Below are positions 30,201 through 39,103 of a DNA stretch of 62,717 bases, piece after piece. A program made the position numbers and the translations under genes. Under the pieces are notes generated by a model, which was given only the letters and a program-made list of their open reading frames with translations, did not search any database and was not told the origin of the DNA. The stretch covers positions 1-62,717 of the forward strand of contig JAHCAT010000020.1 in assembly GCA_019634735.1 (NCBI GenBank), written 5' to 3'. Source of the DNA: Lysobacterales bacterium. GTDB lineage: Bacteria; Pseudomonadota; Gammaproteobacteria; Xanthomonadales; UBA2363. Every line of letters starts with the position of its first letter. Positions within the stretch are counted from its first letter, which is position 1.

Positions 30201-30730
30201 TCGGCTTCAGCCTGTACACCGAACTGCTGGAGCGCGCGGTGCGCGCCATCAAGGCCGGACGCATCCCCGACCTGGACGACGCCAGTCACCATGGCGCCGA
30301 GGTCGAGCTGCACCTGCCGGCGCTGATCCCCGACGACTACCTGCCCGACGTGCACACCCGGCTGATGCTCTACAAGCGCATCGCCACCTGCAGCGACGAC
30401 GCCGCCCTCGATGCCATGCAGGTCGAGATGATCGACCGTTTCGGCCTGCTGCCGCCGCAGGTGAAGCACCTGTTCGCGGTGACCGCGATCAAGTTGCGCG
30501 CCACCAGCCTGGGCATCCGTCGCCTGGAGTTCGGCGAGCACGGCGGCCGCGTGGTGTTCAACCCGCAGCCCGGCTTCGAGCCGCTCAACCTGATCCGGCT
30601 GATCCAGGCCGAGCCGAAGACCTATGCCTTCGACGGCCAGGACAAGCTGCGCATCAAGGCCAACCTGCCCGAGCCCGCGCAGCGCATCGCCGCGGCACGC
30701 GTGCTGATGGGGCGGCTGGCGGGCGGCTGA
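27296..30730 (+). CDS. mfd: Transcription-repair coupling factor
   Basis: Mfd removes RNA polymerase stalled at DNA damage and recruits UvrA. The 1144-residue length is normal. The UvrB-homology module at the N-terminus contains LPDWEILPYDQFSPHPDIVSQR split over the conserved stretch. The RNA polymerase-interacting domain begins around GAPVVHEDHGVGRYQGL. The RecG-like translocase has Walker A (GDVGFGKTEVALRA), a DEEQ box (VIVDEEQRFGVRQKEKLK) and the TATPIPRTL motif. QLRGRVGRSHHRAFAYL is motif VI. The TRCF domain forms the C-terminus. It follows tRNA-Pro closely. Confidence 0.97.
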   Translation: MTLPELPLPKAGQRVARVGALPGAGLALALAGTARASAAPVLAITADTAAAAALEADLAALAPELPVAHLPDWEILPYDQFSPHPDIVSQRIAALNALPAMRQGVLVLPVATLLQRLPPRSYIQGRTLRVKVGDRLDLAAEQQRLANAGYRHVPQVAEPGEFAVRGALLDIFAMGQPEPVRIELFDDAVDSIRGFDPESQRSTGKISAIDLLPGREYPLDEAGRRFFRDAFLDRFPDADPRRVDLLVDLREGLVPAGLESWLPLFFEATEHLFDYLAGDALVVLCGEVLAAAARTLRQAGHRHENRAHDATRPILRPDELFLDEETLRRLLNAHPRIEVGDGDATPPAAVAPPPPAPAAVRGEAPAATLAAWLRALPGRIVLAVDSPGRKEAMLGQLREHGLEPLQAAGWDEALAAPPDAAVLAVLPLSGGFALPAANTVVLSDAELSGGQARAAQRRRGAAARDPETILRDLTDLALGAPVVHEDHGVGRYQGLVKLDAGGLANEYLAIEYAGGDKLYVPVAALHLVSRYTGGSADSAPLHTLGSEQWAKARRKAAEKIRDVAAELLEIQARRQARPGQAIALDRDLYAQFAAGFPFEPTPDQQVAIDAVLADLGRDVPMDRVVCGDVGFGKTEVALRAAFAAAIGGRQVALLVPTTLLAEQHFRNFQDRFADWPVRIELLSRFRSAKEIGAALKSLAEGRTDIVIGTHRLLSPDVKFERLGLVIVDEEQRFGVRQKEKLKALRAEVHLLTLTATPIPRTLNMAMSGLRDLSIIATPPKSRMAVKTLVTPWDTALVREAFARELGRGGQVYFLHNEVDSIERQARELAELVPEARVRVAHGQMPEKELERVMADFYRQRFNTLVCSTIIESGIDVPTANTILINRADRFGLAQLHQLRGRVGRSHHRAFAYLMVPDRRGLTGDAAKRLEAIASLEELGAGFMLATHDLEIRGAGELLGEEQSGQIEAIGFSLYTELLERAVRAIKAGRIPDLDDASHHGAEVELHLPALIPDDYLPDVHTRLMLYKRIATCSDDAALDAMQVEMIDRFGLLPPQVKHLFAVTAIKLRATSLGIRRLEFGEHGGRVVFNPQPGFEPLNLIRLIQAEPKTYAFDGQDKLRIKANLPEPAQRIAAARVLMGRLAGG

Positions 30731-30746
30731 GCGGGTGCGGCACGCG

Positions 30747-30766
30747 CGCCGGGCCGCGGCCCGGCG
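30747..30766. terminator. GC-rich palindrome after mfd
   Basis: A 9-bp stem CGCCGGGCC/GGCCCGGCG with only two bases between arms lies 17 bp after the mfd stop. There is no T run. It may aid termination or message 3'-end protection. Confidence 0.35.
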
Positions 30767-30992
30767 GTCGCAGCGCCCGGCCCTGACGCGGGGCGGTCTC
30801 CCCCGCAACGCCGGGCCCAGCTTGGGCGGCGGGAAGATGCGCGGCACCCGGCGGACCGCCTCAGTGGCCTCCGGCATGCGCCGCGGCGACGACTCGCCCG
30901 GCCGCCACGTCCGAGCGTGGTCGACTTCACACAGGTTTCGGGCAATCCGCGTTAATCTGCCGCGCGGGGGAGCAGGCACAGGAGCTGTCGCC

Positions 30993-31394
30993 ATGACCCG
31001 AGCCACCATCGCCCTTTTTCTTGGCCTTGTCGCCGTCTCTGCGTCGGCCCAGGAAGAGCGTTACGAGGAACGCTGGGTCCGCCTGGCCGATGCCTGGACC
31101 GCAGTCGCCGCGACCGAAGCCGGCGGCACATGGCAGGCGGCCTTCGAGCGCGTGCACCCCACCGTCCAGGCGGATGCCGAACGCCGCTGCGGCCGCGCCG
31201 GCGCCGCCGCTGGCTTCAACAGCTTCCAGGCCATCCTTGTGATCGGCCGCGACGGCCGCGTCGAGGAAGTCCTGCCGATGCCCCCAAGCAGCCACTTCCG
31301 CTGCTTCGAGCGCTTCCTGCGCGGCCAGCGCTACCCCGCCCCACCCAGCCAACCCTGGCAGGTGCAGGTGGAGTTCGCGCTGGAGCGCCGGTAG
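30993..31394 (+). CDS. Small secreted protein of unknown function
   Basis: A 133-residue exported protein with signal peptide MTRATIALFLGLVAVSASAQ. The mature domain has a TonB-C-like feel: FQAILVIGRDGRVEEVLPMPPSSHFRCFERFLRGQRYPAPP, with two cysteines that could form a disulphide. This pattern resembles energy-transducer C-terminal domains that occur free in the periplasm, but I cannot confirm it. GGAG lies 10 bases before the ATG. The gene stands alone, followed by the heptanucleotide repeat region. Confidence 0.7.
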   Translation: MTRATIALFLGLVAVSASAQEERYEERWVRLADAWTAVAATEAGGTWQAAFERVHPTVQADAERRCGRAGAAAGFNSFQAILVIGRDGRVEEVLPMPPSSHFRCFERFLRGQRYPAPPSQPWQVQVEFALERR

Positions 31395-31410
31395 CGCGCC
31401 GTTTGAGAGC

Positions 31411-31445
31411 CGGGACCCGGGACCCGGGACCCGGGTCTTGGGACC
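31411..31445. repeat. Short CGGGACC heptanucleotide array
   Basis: Five tandem units of 7 bp: CGGGACC three times, then CGGGTCT and TGGGACC. The unit is close to the reverse complement of the CGAGTCC units in the longer array at 31671-31764, so the two arrays face each other as an imperfect inverted pair 225 bp apart. The gap between them holds a degenerate CTCTCCC-rich palindrome (about 31550-31590) and no gene. Confidence 0.85.
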
Positions 31446-31670
31446 CCCGGAACCTGAAGCTGGCGATTCGGGGCGCAGGACGCGTAGTTCCGGGCCGGTA
31501 AGGGGTTCGGGTTGGGCGTCGGGCGTCAGGAACTGGCCGGCACCGCACTTCTCCCCTCTCTCGCGGGCGCTAAAGCACCAGGGAGAGGGCCGACACCTGC
31601 GGCGCGCTACCTGGCTACTGGTGCCGTGGCCCGATGCTAGGTGGAGAGGCCAGACAGCGCGCTCCAATCC

Positions 31671-31764
31671 CGAATCCCGAATCCCGAATCCCGAATCCCG
31701 AATCCCGAATCCCGAATCCCGAATCCCGAGTCCCGAGTCCCGAGTCCCGAGTCCCGAGTCCCGG
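31671..31764. repeat. Heptanucleotide tandem repeat array
   Basis: Thirteen complete units of 7 bp: eight CGAATCC followed by five CGAGTCC, ending with CGG. The clean switch between two unit types suggests homogenisation within each block. The array ends 5 bp before the stop codon of the minus-strand SDR gene. Such GGGATTC-type arrays are familiar between genes in Xanthomonadales (recollection). It is not a CRISPR because there are no spacers. Confidence 0.95.
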
Positions 31765-31769
31765 TTACA

Positions 31770-32471
31770 TCAGACCAACCCGTCCACCACCAGATGCTGC
31801 CCATGCACGTCGCGTGCGGCGTCCGAGGCGAGGAACAGCAGGCAGCCAGCCAGGGAGTCGGTGGACACCCAGCGAGCGTGGTCGGCATCGGGCATGGCAG
31901 CGCGGTTGGCCGGCGTGTCGATCAGGCTGGGCGCGATGCTGTTGACGGCGACGCCCTCGCCGCGCAACTCGGCGGACAGCGACTCCACCAGCCGCTGCAG
32001 CGCGCTCTTGGCAGCCACATAGGCGCCCTTGTGCGCCTCGCCGCGGGCCGCGGCACGCGCCGAGACCGCGACGATCCGGCCGCCGCCCGCCGCGCGCAGC
32101 GCCGGCACCGCGGCACCCGCGCAGGCCACGAACGACCAGGCATTGAGATCCATCATGCGCTGCCAGCTCTCGCGGCTGATCGCATGGCTGGCCTCGCCCA
32201 TCTCGAACCCCCCGGCGACGTGCACCAGGGCATCGAGCCGCCCGAAGCGCTGCACCGCGGCCTCGACCGCGCGCGCCATGGCGTCGCCGTCGCAGACGTC
32301 GGCGACGCAGGCCAGGCAGTCCGGACCCAGCGCGTCGGCCACGGTGGCCAGCGCATCGCCCTCGCGGTCGACCAGGCACAGCCGGTCGCCACGCGCGTGG
32401 AAGGCCTGCGCGGCGGCGCGGCCGAGCGCGCCGGCGGCGCCGGTGATCAGGACGGTGGCGGGCTGGCTCAT
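31770..32471 (-). CDS. SDR family oxidoreductase
   Basis: A 233-residue short-chain dehydrogenase. The cofactor loop is ITGAAGALGRAAAQAF, with an acidic residue after beta-2 (CLVDRE) favouring NAD. The active-site Ser lies in AVSARAAARGEAHKG, and the Tyr-x3-Lys pair is in AYVAAKSAL. The NNAG motif is replaced by HVAGG. It resembles fabG-like or dihydropteridine-reductase-like SDRs; the substrate is unknown. GGAG lies about 10 bases before the ATG. No operon partner. Confidence 0.85.
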   Translation of the reverse strand: MSQPATVLITGAAGALGRAAAQAFHARGDRLCLVDREGDALATVADALGPDCLACVADVCDGDAMARAVEAAVQRFGRLDALVHVAGGFEMGEASHAISRESWQRMMDLNAWSFVACAGAAVPALRAAGGGRIVAVSARAAARGEAHKGAYVAAKSALQRLVESLSAELRGEGVAVNSIAPSLIDTPANRAAMPDADHARWVSTDSLAGCLLFLASDAARDVHGQHLVVDGLV

Positions 32472-32696
32472 GGCATCGGTCTCCGGACGAACGAGCCGCC
32501 TACGATAACCCAGCCACCGGGTCAGGCCCTGCACATGCTGGCATCCCCGGTTTCGCGCGAGGCCACCCGCACGCACTTCGCCCGGAGGCGGCCGCGACCT
32601 GACCGGCGCGTCGCCCGGGAGCCAGCCGTCCGGAGCCGGGCGGGCAAGGGTCCGGCGCCGGCCGGTGCCGGTGGTGGTTCCGGGTCACTGCACGGC

Positions 32697-34169
32697 TCAA
32701 TGCCCCTCCACCGGATCGACCCCGATCAGGGCACCGTCGATGAGCGCGGCCACCAGCATGCCGCCCGCGGTCACCACGTTGCCGGCAATGCCCCACTGGT
32801 GCCCGCCACCGTCGGGCAGCGGCAGGTGCGCGGCCAGGGCTCCGGTGCGGCGGTCCAGTACGGACAGGCCGGCGCCATGGGTCAGGAAATAGGGGGCACC
32901 GGCGGCCGTCCCGACCACCAGGTGGCGATCCATGACCAGCGGCGTTCCCCAGCTCCACCCATGCACGGCGCTGCGCCAGTGCACGCGTCCGGACGCCGGA
33001 TCGATGGCGCTGATGCGGCGCAGGTCGGACGAGCCGACGTAGAGCACGCCATCGGCGACCACCGGCGCCGACTCGACCCAGGAACTCCAGAAACCGAGCC
33101 GCCACAGCGGCTCGCCGGTGCCGGCGGCAAGGGCGTGCAGACGGGCATCGCGTCCGCTGACGAAGACGCGCCCGTCGTGCACCACCAGGCCGGCACCCGG
33201 CTTCGCGCCCAGCCGATGGCGCCAGTGTTCGCGGCCATCCTGAAGGTCGAGCGCATGCACGTATCCATTCTCGCTCGCGACATAGACCCGGCCCTGGTCC
33301 ACGGCTGCCCCGTGACGGATCGGGCCCGCGGCCGCGAACCGCCAGCGCAGCTCGCCGCTGGCGGCATCGACCGCATGCAGCAGTCCATCGGCACCGCCGA
33401 CGATCACCAGTTCGCCGGCGAGCACCGGCTGCGGCGAATGCCAGTCCCAGTCGAACACCGCCGGGTGCGGCAGCACGCGCTGGCGCCGCCCGCCATCCAG
33501 TGCCTGCCGCCAGCGCTCCCGGCCATCGTCCCGGGCCAAGGCGTGCAGGAATCCGCCGTCGCTGACCACGTATGCCGTGTCGCCGTCCACCCGGGCGGCT
33601 CCGAACATCGGGTAGCCGACACCGACCGCCCAGACCATGCGTCCGTCGCGCCCGTCCACCGCGTGGAAGACGCCCCCCGTGCTGCCGATGTAGACGATGC
33701 CGTCGGCCACCACCGGGCTGGCGAAGACCTGGCCGTTCAGCCGCGTGGTCCAGCGCGGTGGCGACATGGGGGAGACCTCGGGAAGCATCTCGAGGGGAGG
33801 CGGGACGTCGGACCGCTCCAGCACGTCCTGCGAGTCGGCGGACATCAGTGTGCCGACCAGCTGCCCGTCCCGGAGCGCCAGGGCCATGGCGAGGCGCGGG
33901 TTCACCAGGACGTCACCCTCCACGCGCGCGGAGCCGGCCGGCACCCCATCGAAGTTGGCCATCGGCAAGGTGAGGTGGACCGTCAGGCCACCCTCGCCAT
34001 CCGGGGTCAGGGCGACTCCCACGGCCACGCGTTCGAGTTCGCTGCCAACCTCTCCCCGCCAGTGGCCCGCGAGGCCAGGCGCATCGCTGGCATGCACCGC
34101 GTCCGTGGCGAACGAGAGAAGGGCACCGAAGAAAGCGGCGGAGCGGCAGCAGACGCGTGCCAGGATCAT
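32697..34169 (-). CDS. Secreted PQQ-like beta-propeller protein
   Basis: A 490-residue exported protein: signal peptide MILARVCCRSAAFFGALLSFATDAVHAS, a domain of about 100 residues, then a propeller of PQQ-binding-like repeats from about residue 140. The repeats read SPVVADGIVYIGSTGGVFHAVDG, GRVYVASENGYVHALD, and GVLYVGSSDLRRISAID, each with a following W. This resembles BamB and quinoprotein dehydrogenase blades, but without the catalytic residues of alcohol dehydrogenases as far as I can see. The role is likely binding or scaffolding in the envelope. Neighbours give no clue. Confidence 0.8.
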   Translation of the reverse strand: MILARVCCRSAAFFGALLSFATDAVHASDAPGLAGHWRGEVGSELERVAVGVALTPDGEGGLTVHLTLPMANFDGVPAGSARVEGDVLVNPRLAMALALRDGQLVGTLMSADSQDVLERSDVPPPLEMLPEVSPMSPPRWTTRLNGQVFASPVVADGIVYIGSTGGVFHAVDGRDGRMVWAVGVGYPMFGAARVDGDTAYVVSDGGFLHALARDDGRERWRQALDGGRRQRVLPHPAVFDWDWHSPQPVLAGELVIVGGADGLLHAVDAASGELRWRFAAAGPIRHGAAVDQGRVYVASENGYVHALDLQDGREHWRHRLGAKPGAGLVVHDGRVFVSGRDARLHALAAGTGEPLWRLGFWSSWVESAPVVADGVLYVGSSDLRRISAIDPASGRVHWRSAVHGWSWGTPLVMDRHLVVGTAAGAPYFLTHGAGLSVLDRRTGALAAHLPLPDGGGHQWGIAGNVVTAGGMLVAALIDGALIGVDPVEGH

Positions 34170-34288
34170 GAGACGTCTCGCGCAGGGGGCGTTGCCCGCA
34201 TTGAAGACGATCCGGGCACCACCCTCGCGTGCCGGAAGTCCCGTGCGCCGACCGGTTGCCAGCAAGTCGCCCGGCCAGTCCGGTTCGC

Positions 34289-34639
34289 TCAGCCCCGCAA
34301 CACCTTCGCCATCGCCTTGCCCTTCGCCAGCTCGTCGACCAGCTTGTCGAGCATGCGGATCCTGCGCATCAGCGGGTCCTCGACATTCTCGACCCGTACC
34401 CCGCAGACCACGCCGGTGATCAGCTCGCTGGCCGGGTTGAACGCCGGCGCCTCCGCGAAGAAGGTGCGGAAATCGGTCTGCCGGTCGAGCTGGTCCTGAA
34501 GGCCCTGCGCGTCGTATCCGGTCAGCCAGCAGACGACCTGGTCGACCTCGGCGCGGGTGCGGCCCTTGCGCTCGGCCTTCTGCACGTACATCGGGTAGAC
34601 CTTGGAAAAGGCCATCGCATAGATGCGGTGTTCGGTCAT
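34289..34639 (-). CDS. DUF2200 domain protein
   Basis: A 116-residue cytoplasmic protein of the DUF2200 family, recognised from [42 protein letters not shown] and the closing [18 protein letters not shown]. The function is unknown; the family is widespread in bacteria and usually a single small gene. It lies upstream of the propeller gene on the same strand with 119 bp between them. Confidence 0.88.
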   Translation of the reverse strand: MTEHRIYAMAFSKVYPMYVQKAERKGRTRAEVDQVVCWLTGYDAQGLQDQLDRQTDFRTFFAEAPAFNPASELITGVVCGVRVENVEDPLMRRIRMLDKLVDELAKGKAMAKVLRG

Positions 34640-34772
34640 GGCTTGGGTCCCACCGTGGCATGCGCCGGCCATGGTTGCAGACCCACCCCGGCGCGCCAAC
34701 CCGTCCGGCGACTCGGCGCAGGATCGACTCCGAAAGGTGCGATACCTTGGCCGCAGGCGGCCGCCCCCGGCC

Positions 34773-35288
34773 TCAGCCCGCAGGCAGGCCCGTGTACGGA
34801 GCCCGCTCGCACCGCTGGTGCCATTCCGAACGACCGGTCACGGTGCCGCCGGAGGCATCGCCGAAGAACTCGTTCCTGCGGATCGACACGCCCGAGTCAA
34901 GGTCCAGGTGCCACTGGCTGCGCATGTGCACCACACCGGAAAACGACCGGATCTCATCGGGATCCGCCTTGATCACGGTGCGGCCGTCGATGGCGTGGAT
35001 GGGCGTCACCCGGGCGCCGCTCGAAAAGCGACGGGCATCGAGATCGAAGCTGTAACGACGCACCTCGCCCACTTCGCTGGCCACCACCGGGCTGCCATCG
35101 GCCAGGGTGCCTTCGACGCGGTCCAGCGTGGTGGTGCACAGCAGGTCGAACAGCGTTGTCGACGGCTCGATCGGGCTGCCCTTGGCGCCCGGCCCCGATG
35201 ATGCCAGTCCGGCAGAAACCGGCAGCAAACAGACGAACGCGATCGAAGCGAAGCGTCGACGTGCGTTGCGCTGCAGAAGCGGAAACAT
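34773..35288 (-). CDS. Secreted protein of unknown function
   Basis: A 171-residue exported protein; [30 protein letters not shown] is a long signal peptide with a basic n-region. The mature part ([66 protein letters not shown]) looks like a single beta-rich domain. I do not recognise the family. The start was placed at 35288 because the longer frame upstream lacks coding character before the signal peptide. Confidence 0.6.
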   Translation of the reverse strand: MFPLLQRNARRRFASIAFVCLLPVSAGLASSGPGAKGSPIEPSTTLFDLLCTTTLDRVEGTLADGSPVVASEVGEVRRYSFDLDARRFSSGARVTPIHAIDGRTVIKADPDEIRSFSGVVHMRSQWHLDLDSGVSIRRNEFFGDASGGTVTGRSEWHQRCERAPYTGLPAG

Positions 35289-35624
35289 CGACGCCACCCT
35301 CTTCGAGAACCAACACGGGAAAACAGAAGGGAAGTCGCCGACCTTCGGTGCCTGCAGGCAGGGTTCGGCCTCGGCCGGGCGGGTCTGGGAAACTCTGGGG
35401 GACATGGCAGGCACTCACGTGGGGGCGTGGCGGCGAATCCGCCCCGCACCTGGGCATACGCAGCGGACAACGGCGGCAGATCAGGCGGCGTCCGATCCGA
35501 TCGGCTGCCCTCCCAACCTGTCAGGTTGGCAGGCACCCCTTGACCACAGCGCCCGATCACCAACCGACCGCGCGCCCTCCCGCTCCGGCCCAGCACGGTC
35601 CTAGGCCATCCCGGCTCCGGACGC
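35289..35624. other. Intergenic region with one hairpin
   Basis: No gene is supported here. At 35513-35529 a 7-bp stem CCAACCT/AGGTTGG with loop GTC is visible. Otherwise I see no promoter or repeat I can defend. Confidence 0.6.
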
Positions 35625-36047
35625 TCACCGGCGGAGCGCAGCCACCTTGTTCCTGTGCCGCGTCACCCACACGGGCGCCAGCACCAGGGCCACCAGCACC
35701 AGCGGCCACAGGTTGCCGTCGGCAAACGTGTAGGCCGACACCAGCTCGGGCCAGGTCAGTCCCCGGACCAGGCCGAAGCCGGTCTCGAACACCAGGGTCG
35801 CGGCCAGCCAGCCCAGGCCCAGGCACCCTGCCTGGGCGGGCGAGCGCGCTGGACGCCAGCGCAGCAGCAACCAGGCCACCGCGAACACCGCGGCGATCAG
35901 CAACAGGCCGCTGGCCACGATGCCGGCGACCCGGCCCAGGCGCGGCACCAGCACCGCCTCGCGCAGCAGGCCGTTGCCGATCGCCAGCACCAGGATCGCC
36001 AGCCAGGCCAGGGCGGCGTGCGGGAACGCCAGGTGCGCGGTCGGCAT
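35625..36047 (-). CDS. Four-helix membrane protein
   Basis: A 140-residue inner-membrane protein with about four hydrophobic segments (LAWLAILVLAIGNGLL; GIVASGLLLIAAVFAVAWLLL; LGLGWLAATLVFETGFGLVRG; NLWPLVLVALVLAPVWV). The R-x-x-VLVPRLGR and FETGFG motifs suggest a conserved family, but I do not recognise it. A perfect AAGGAG lies 8 bases before the ATG. The gene is divergent from the sigma-factor gene. Confidence 0.75.
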   Translation of the reverse strand: MPTAHLAFPHAALAWLAILVLAIGNGLLREAVLVPRLGRVAGIVASGLLLIAAVFAVAWLLLRWRPARSPAQAGCLGLGWLAATLVFETGFGLVRGLTWPELVSAYTFADGNLWPLVLVALVLAPVWVTRHRNKVAALRR

Positions 36048-36216
36048 GGTGCGGCTCCTTTGCCCGTTGCCGGCAGTGTGGCGGCAAACGGGCCACCCGG
36101 CATAGGACCGCATGGCGTTGGCCTGGGTGGAGCCCGTCGCCTTGCGCGCCGCGGCAGGCACCTGCGCTAGGCTTGGCCGGCCAGACTTCCACTGCCCAGG
36201 GACGGGGAGCACCGCC

Positions 36217-36774
36217 TTGCCGACGGGTCCGATCACGCAGCTGCTGAGGGCGCGCGCCGCCGGCGAAGACGGTGCCGAAGCACGCCTTGCCGAGCTGGTC
36301 TATGCGGAGCTGCACCGTCTCGCCGACCGCCAGATGCGCGGCGAACGCGGCGGCCACTCGCTCACCCCCACAGCCCTCCTCCACGAGGCCTGGCTGCGCC
36401 TGCGCCCGGAGGACGGCGCCGGTGCGGCCGACCGCGCAGCGTTCCTGGGACTGGCGGCGCGACGCATGCGCCAGGTGCTGGTCGACCACGCCCGCCGCCG
36501 CGATGCCGACAAGCGCGGCGGTGGCGCCTGGAAGGTGACCCTTTCGAATCTCCCCGACGAAGCCGCGCCGGATCCGCAGATCGACGTCCTCGACCTCGAG
36601 CAGGCCCTCCAGCAACTCGAGGCGCACGATGCCCGCAAGGCCCGGGTGGTCGAGCTGCGCTACTTCGGCGGCCTGGAAATGGTCGAGGTCGCCCAGCTGC
36701 TGGGCGTTTCCCGGGCCACCGCGCAGCGCGACTGGGAAGTGGCCCGCGCCTTCCTGCATCTGCACCTGGGCTGA
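36217..36774 (+). CDS. ECF-type RNA polymerase sigma factor
   Basis: A 185-residue ECF sigma factor of the subgroup usually paired with Ser/Thr kinases. Region 2 is AELVYAELHRLADRQMRGERGGHSLTPTALLHEAWLRL split over the conserved stretch, then RRMRQVLVDHARRR. Region 4 is KARVVELRYFGGLEMVEVAQLLGVSRATAQRDW, a helix-turn-helix. I chose the TTG at 36217 because GGGAG lies 7 bases upstream; no ATG fits. The kinase gene begins 8 bp after its stop, so the two are co-expressed, and the kinase may control the sigma factor. Confidence 0.9.
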   Translation: MPTGPITQLLRARAAGEDGAEARLAELVYAELHRLADRQMRGERGGHSLTPTALLHEAWLRLRPEDGAGAADRAAFLGLAARRMRQVLVDHARRRDADKRGGGAWKVTLSNLPDEAAPDPQIDVLDLEQALQQLEAHDARKARVVELRYFGGLEMVEVAQLLGVSRATAQRDWEVARAFLHLHLG

Positions 36775-36781
36775 GGGGGCG

Positions 36782-39061
36782 ATGGACACGCGCGCCCTGG
36801 CGCTGCTCGAGGAGGCCCTGAACCGGCCGCCCCCGGAGCGCGAGGACTTCCTGCGCGAGCGTGCCGGATCCGGAACCGCGCTGCTCGCCGACGCCCTCGC
36901 CCTGCTGCGCGCCCACCAGGCCAGCGAGGGGCTGCTGGAACCACGCCGCCTTCCCGAGCGTCTGGGGCCCTGGCGCCTGGTCGAGCAGGTCGGTGCCGGC
37001 GGCATGGGCGAGGTCTACCGGGTCGAACGCGTCGACGGCGACTTCACCCAGCGCGCCGCCCTCAAGCTGGTCGCCCTGGGCATCGGCGGCCGCGACGCCG
37101 TGGCCCGATTCCATGCCGAGCGCCGCTTCCTGGCGCAACTGGAACACCCCAACGTGGCGCGCACGATCGACGGCGGCACCGCGCCCGACGGCCGGCCCTA
37201 CGTGGTCCTGGAATACGTCGACGGCGACCCCATCGACGACTGGTGCCAGCGCCGGCAGCTGCCTCCGAGGGCGCGCGTGCAGCTGTTCCGGCAGGTGCTG
37301 GCTGCGGTAGACGCCGCGCACCGGGCGCTGATCCTGCATCGCGACCTGAAGCCGGCCAACATCCTGGTCACCCGCGACGGCCAGGCCAAGCTGCTGGACT
37401 TCGGCATCGCCAAGCGCCTGGATGCCGACGTCGGCCTGACCGGCGCCGGCAACGCGCCCCTGACGCCGCAATTCGCCAGCCCCGAACAGCTCGAAGGCCG
37501 GCCGCTGACCACCGCATCGGATGTCTACTCCCTGGGCCTCGTGCTGCACCTGCTGCTGACCGGGCGCCTGCCGGCCCAGCACGAAGAGGAGCGGCCGCCG
37601 GGCCAGGCCCTGGCTTCCCTGCAGCGCCGGCCGGCGACCCGCCCGAGCACGGCGCTGGCTCCGGACCGCCTGCACCTGGGCCGCCGCGAGGCGCAGGCCT
37701 GGCGCAGGCAACTGGCCGGCGACCTCGACCGCATCCTGCTCAAGGCCCTGGCACCCGACATCGACCGACGCTACGCCAGCGTCCCGGAATTCGCCGACGA
37801 CCTGGCGCGCTGGCTGGACCTGCGCCCGGTCTCGGCACGCCACGGCGAACGCAGCTATCGCCTGCGCCTGTTCCTGCGCCGCAACCGCCTGGCCGCGGCG
37901 GCCGGAACGGCAGCGGTCCTGGCCCTGGCCCTGGGCCTGGCCGCCGCGGCCCACCAGGCGCGCATCGCCCGGGCCGAGGCAGCCCGGGCGTCCAGCGCCA
38001 ACGCCTTCCTGATGCGCCTGATCGCCGATGCCGACCCGGTCGCCAGCGGCCGCACGCCGACCCTGCGCGAAGCCCTGGACCGCGCGGTGGACTGGATCCC
38101 GCAGCACTTCAGGGGGCAGCCCGACAGCGAGGCCGACGTTCGCTTGGGCATCGGCCGCGCCTACACCAGCCTTAACCTGCTCGATGCCGCTGCGGCGCAG
38201 TTCCAGCGCGCCCTGGACCTGCGCCGTCCGGGCACCCCCGAGCACGCCGAGGTGCGGCAGGCACAGGCCCTGCTCGACTGGAGCCTGGGCCGAACCGATC
38301 GCGCCGAGTCCGGCTACCGGGACGCCCTTGCCGTGCTGGCCGCGGCGCCGGACCAGGCCCGCGCTGCCGGCCAGGTGCGCAACGACCTGGCCGCCCTGCT
38401 CAATGATCTGGGCCGCTTCGACGAGGCCGTGCCGCTGGCCGCCGCGGCGGTCGAGGAGGCGCGCGGCATGGCCCTGGGTCCGGCCGTGCTGGGCGCCCGG
38501 CTGGAGAACCTCGGCGGCGCCCTGCACGGTGCCGGGCGCCTGGCGGAGGCCGAGGCGGTCTACCGCGAGGCGATCGCTTCGCTGGAACAGGCCCTGCCCG
38601 AACGGACCGTGGCCCTGGCCGTGGCGCTCAACAACTTCGCCCTGGTGGCCCGCGACACCGGCCGCAGCGAGGAGGCGCTGGCCCTGTTCGAGCGCGCAGT
38701 CCAGGTGCGCGAGCAGGCCTTCGGGCCGGACCATGCCGAGCTCGCCGGCCCGCTCACCAATGCCGCACGCCTGCACGTCGACCTGGGCCGGACCGCGGCG
38801 GCGCGGGAGGCCATCGGGCGCGCCCTGGCCCTGGCCGACCAGGCCTTCGCGCCCGACTACATCGGCCGCGGCCACGTCCACCTGGTGGCCGCCCAGGTCG
38901 CCCTGGCCGAGCGCCGGCATGCCGCGGCAGCCGATCATGCGGGCCAGGCCCTGGCGGTGTTCGAGCGTGCCGATTTCGCGAGCCCGGAACTCAAGGCGCG
39001 GGCGCGCGCGCTGGCCGACCGGGCACGCGATGAGGCACGGGGACGCCCGGCTGCGCCTTAG
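36782..39061 (+). CDS. Membrane Ser/Thr protein kinase with TPR sensor
   Basis: A 759-residue protein. The kinase domain (about 60-345) has GAGGMGEVYR, catalytic lysine K95, HRDLKPAN with Asp188, DFG at 206-208 and SPEQLEGR as the APE counterpart. A single membrane segment follows (about 369-390), then an extracytoplasmic region of TPR repeats (about 430-750), for example RLAEAEAVYREAIASLEQAL and RSEEALALFERAVQVREQAFGPDHAE. The layout is PknB-like with a periplasmic TPR sensor. It is the second gene of the sigma-kinase-secreted protein cluster. Confidence 0.92.
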   Translation: MDTRALALLEEALNRPPPEREDFLRERAGSGTALLADALALLRAHQASEGLLEPRRLPERLGPWRLVEQVGAGGMGEVYRVERVDGDFTQRAALKLVALGIGGRDAVARFHAERRFLAQLEHPNVARTIDGGTAPDGRPYVVLEYVDGDPIDDWCQRRQLPPRARVQLFRQVLAAVDAAHRALILHRDLKPANILVTRDGQAKLLDFGIAKRLDADVGLTGAGNAPLTPQFASPEQLEGRPLTTASDVYSLGLVLHLLLTGRLPAQHEEERPPGQALASLQRRPATRPSTALAPDRLHLGRREAQAWRRQLAGDLDRILLKALAPDIDRRYASVPEFADDLARWLDLRPVSARHGERSYRLRLFLRRNRLAAAAGTAAVLALALGLAAAAHQARIARAEAARASSANAFLMRLIADADPVASGRTPTLREALDRAVDWIPQHFRGQPDSEADVRLGIGRAYTSLNLLDAAAAQFQRALDLRRPGTPEHAEVRQAQALLDWSLGRTDRAESGYRDALAVLAAAPDQARAAGQVRNDLAALLNDLGRFDEAVPLAAAAVEEARGMALGPAVLGARLENLGGALHGAGRLAEAEAVYREAIASLEQALPERTVALAVALNNFALVARDTGRSEEALALFERAVQVREQAFGPDHAELAGPLTNAARLHVDLGRTAAAREAIGRALALADQAFAPDYIGRGHVHLVAAQVALAERRHAAAADHAGQALAVFERADFASPELKARARALADRARDEARGRPAAP

Positions 39062-39103
39062 GCGACGAACCGGCCACTCCGGCCCGTCACCTGGAGCCGC
39101 ACC

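Noticed and set aside
27185..31009. A 1274-codon open frame on the minus strand opposite mfd
   Set aside because: It is a by-product of high-GC codon use in mfd: composition is Gln/His/Val/Gly-rich, without family motifs, and it runs through tRNA-Pro.
31671..31764. Possible CRISPR array
   Set aside because: Units are 7 bp, in direct tandem, with no spacers and no cas genes nearby.
32697..34169. BamB identity for the PQQ-like propeller
   Set aside because: No lipobox (the leader is an ordinary signal peptide) and a 100-residue extra N-terminal domain do not fit BamB.
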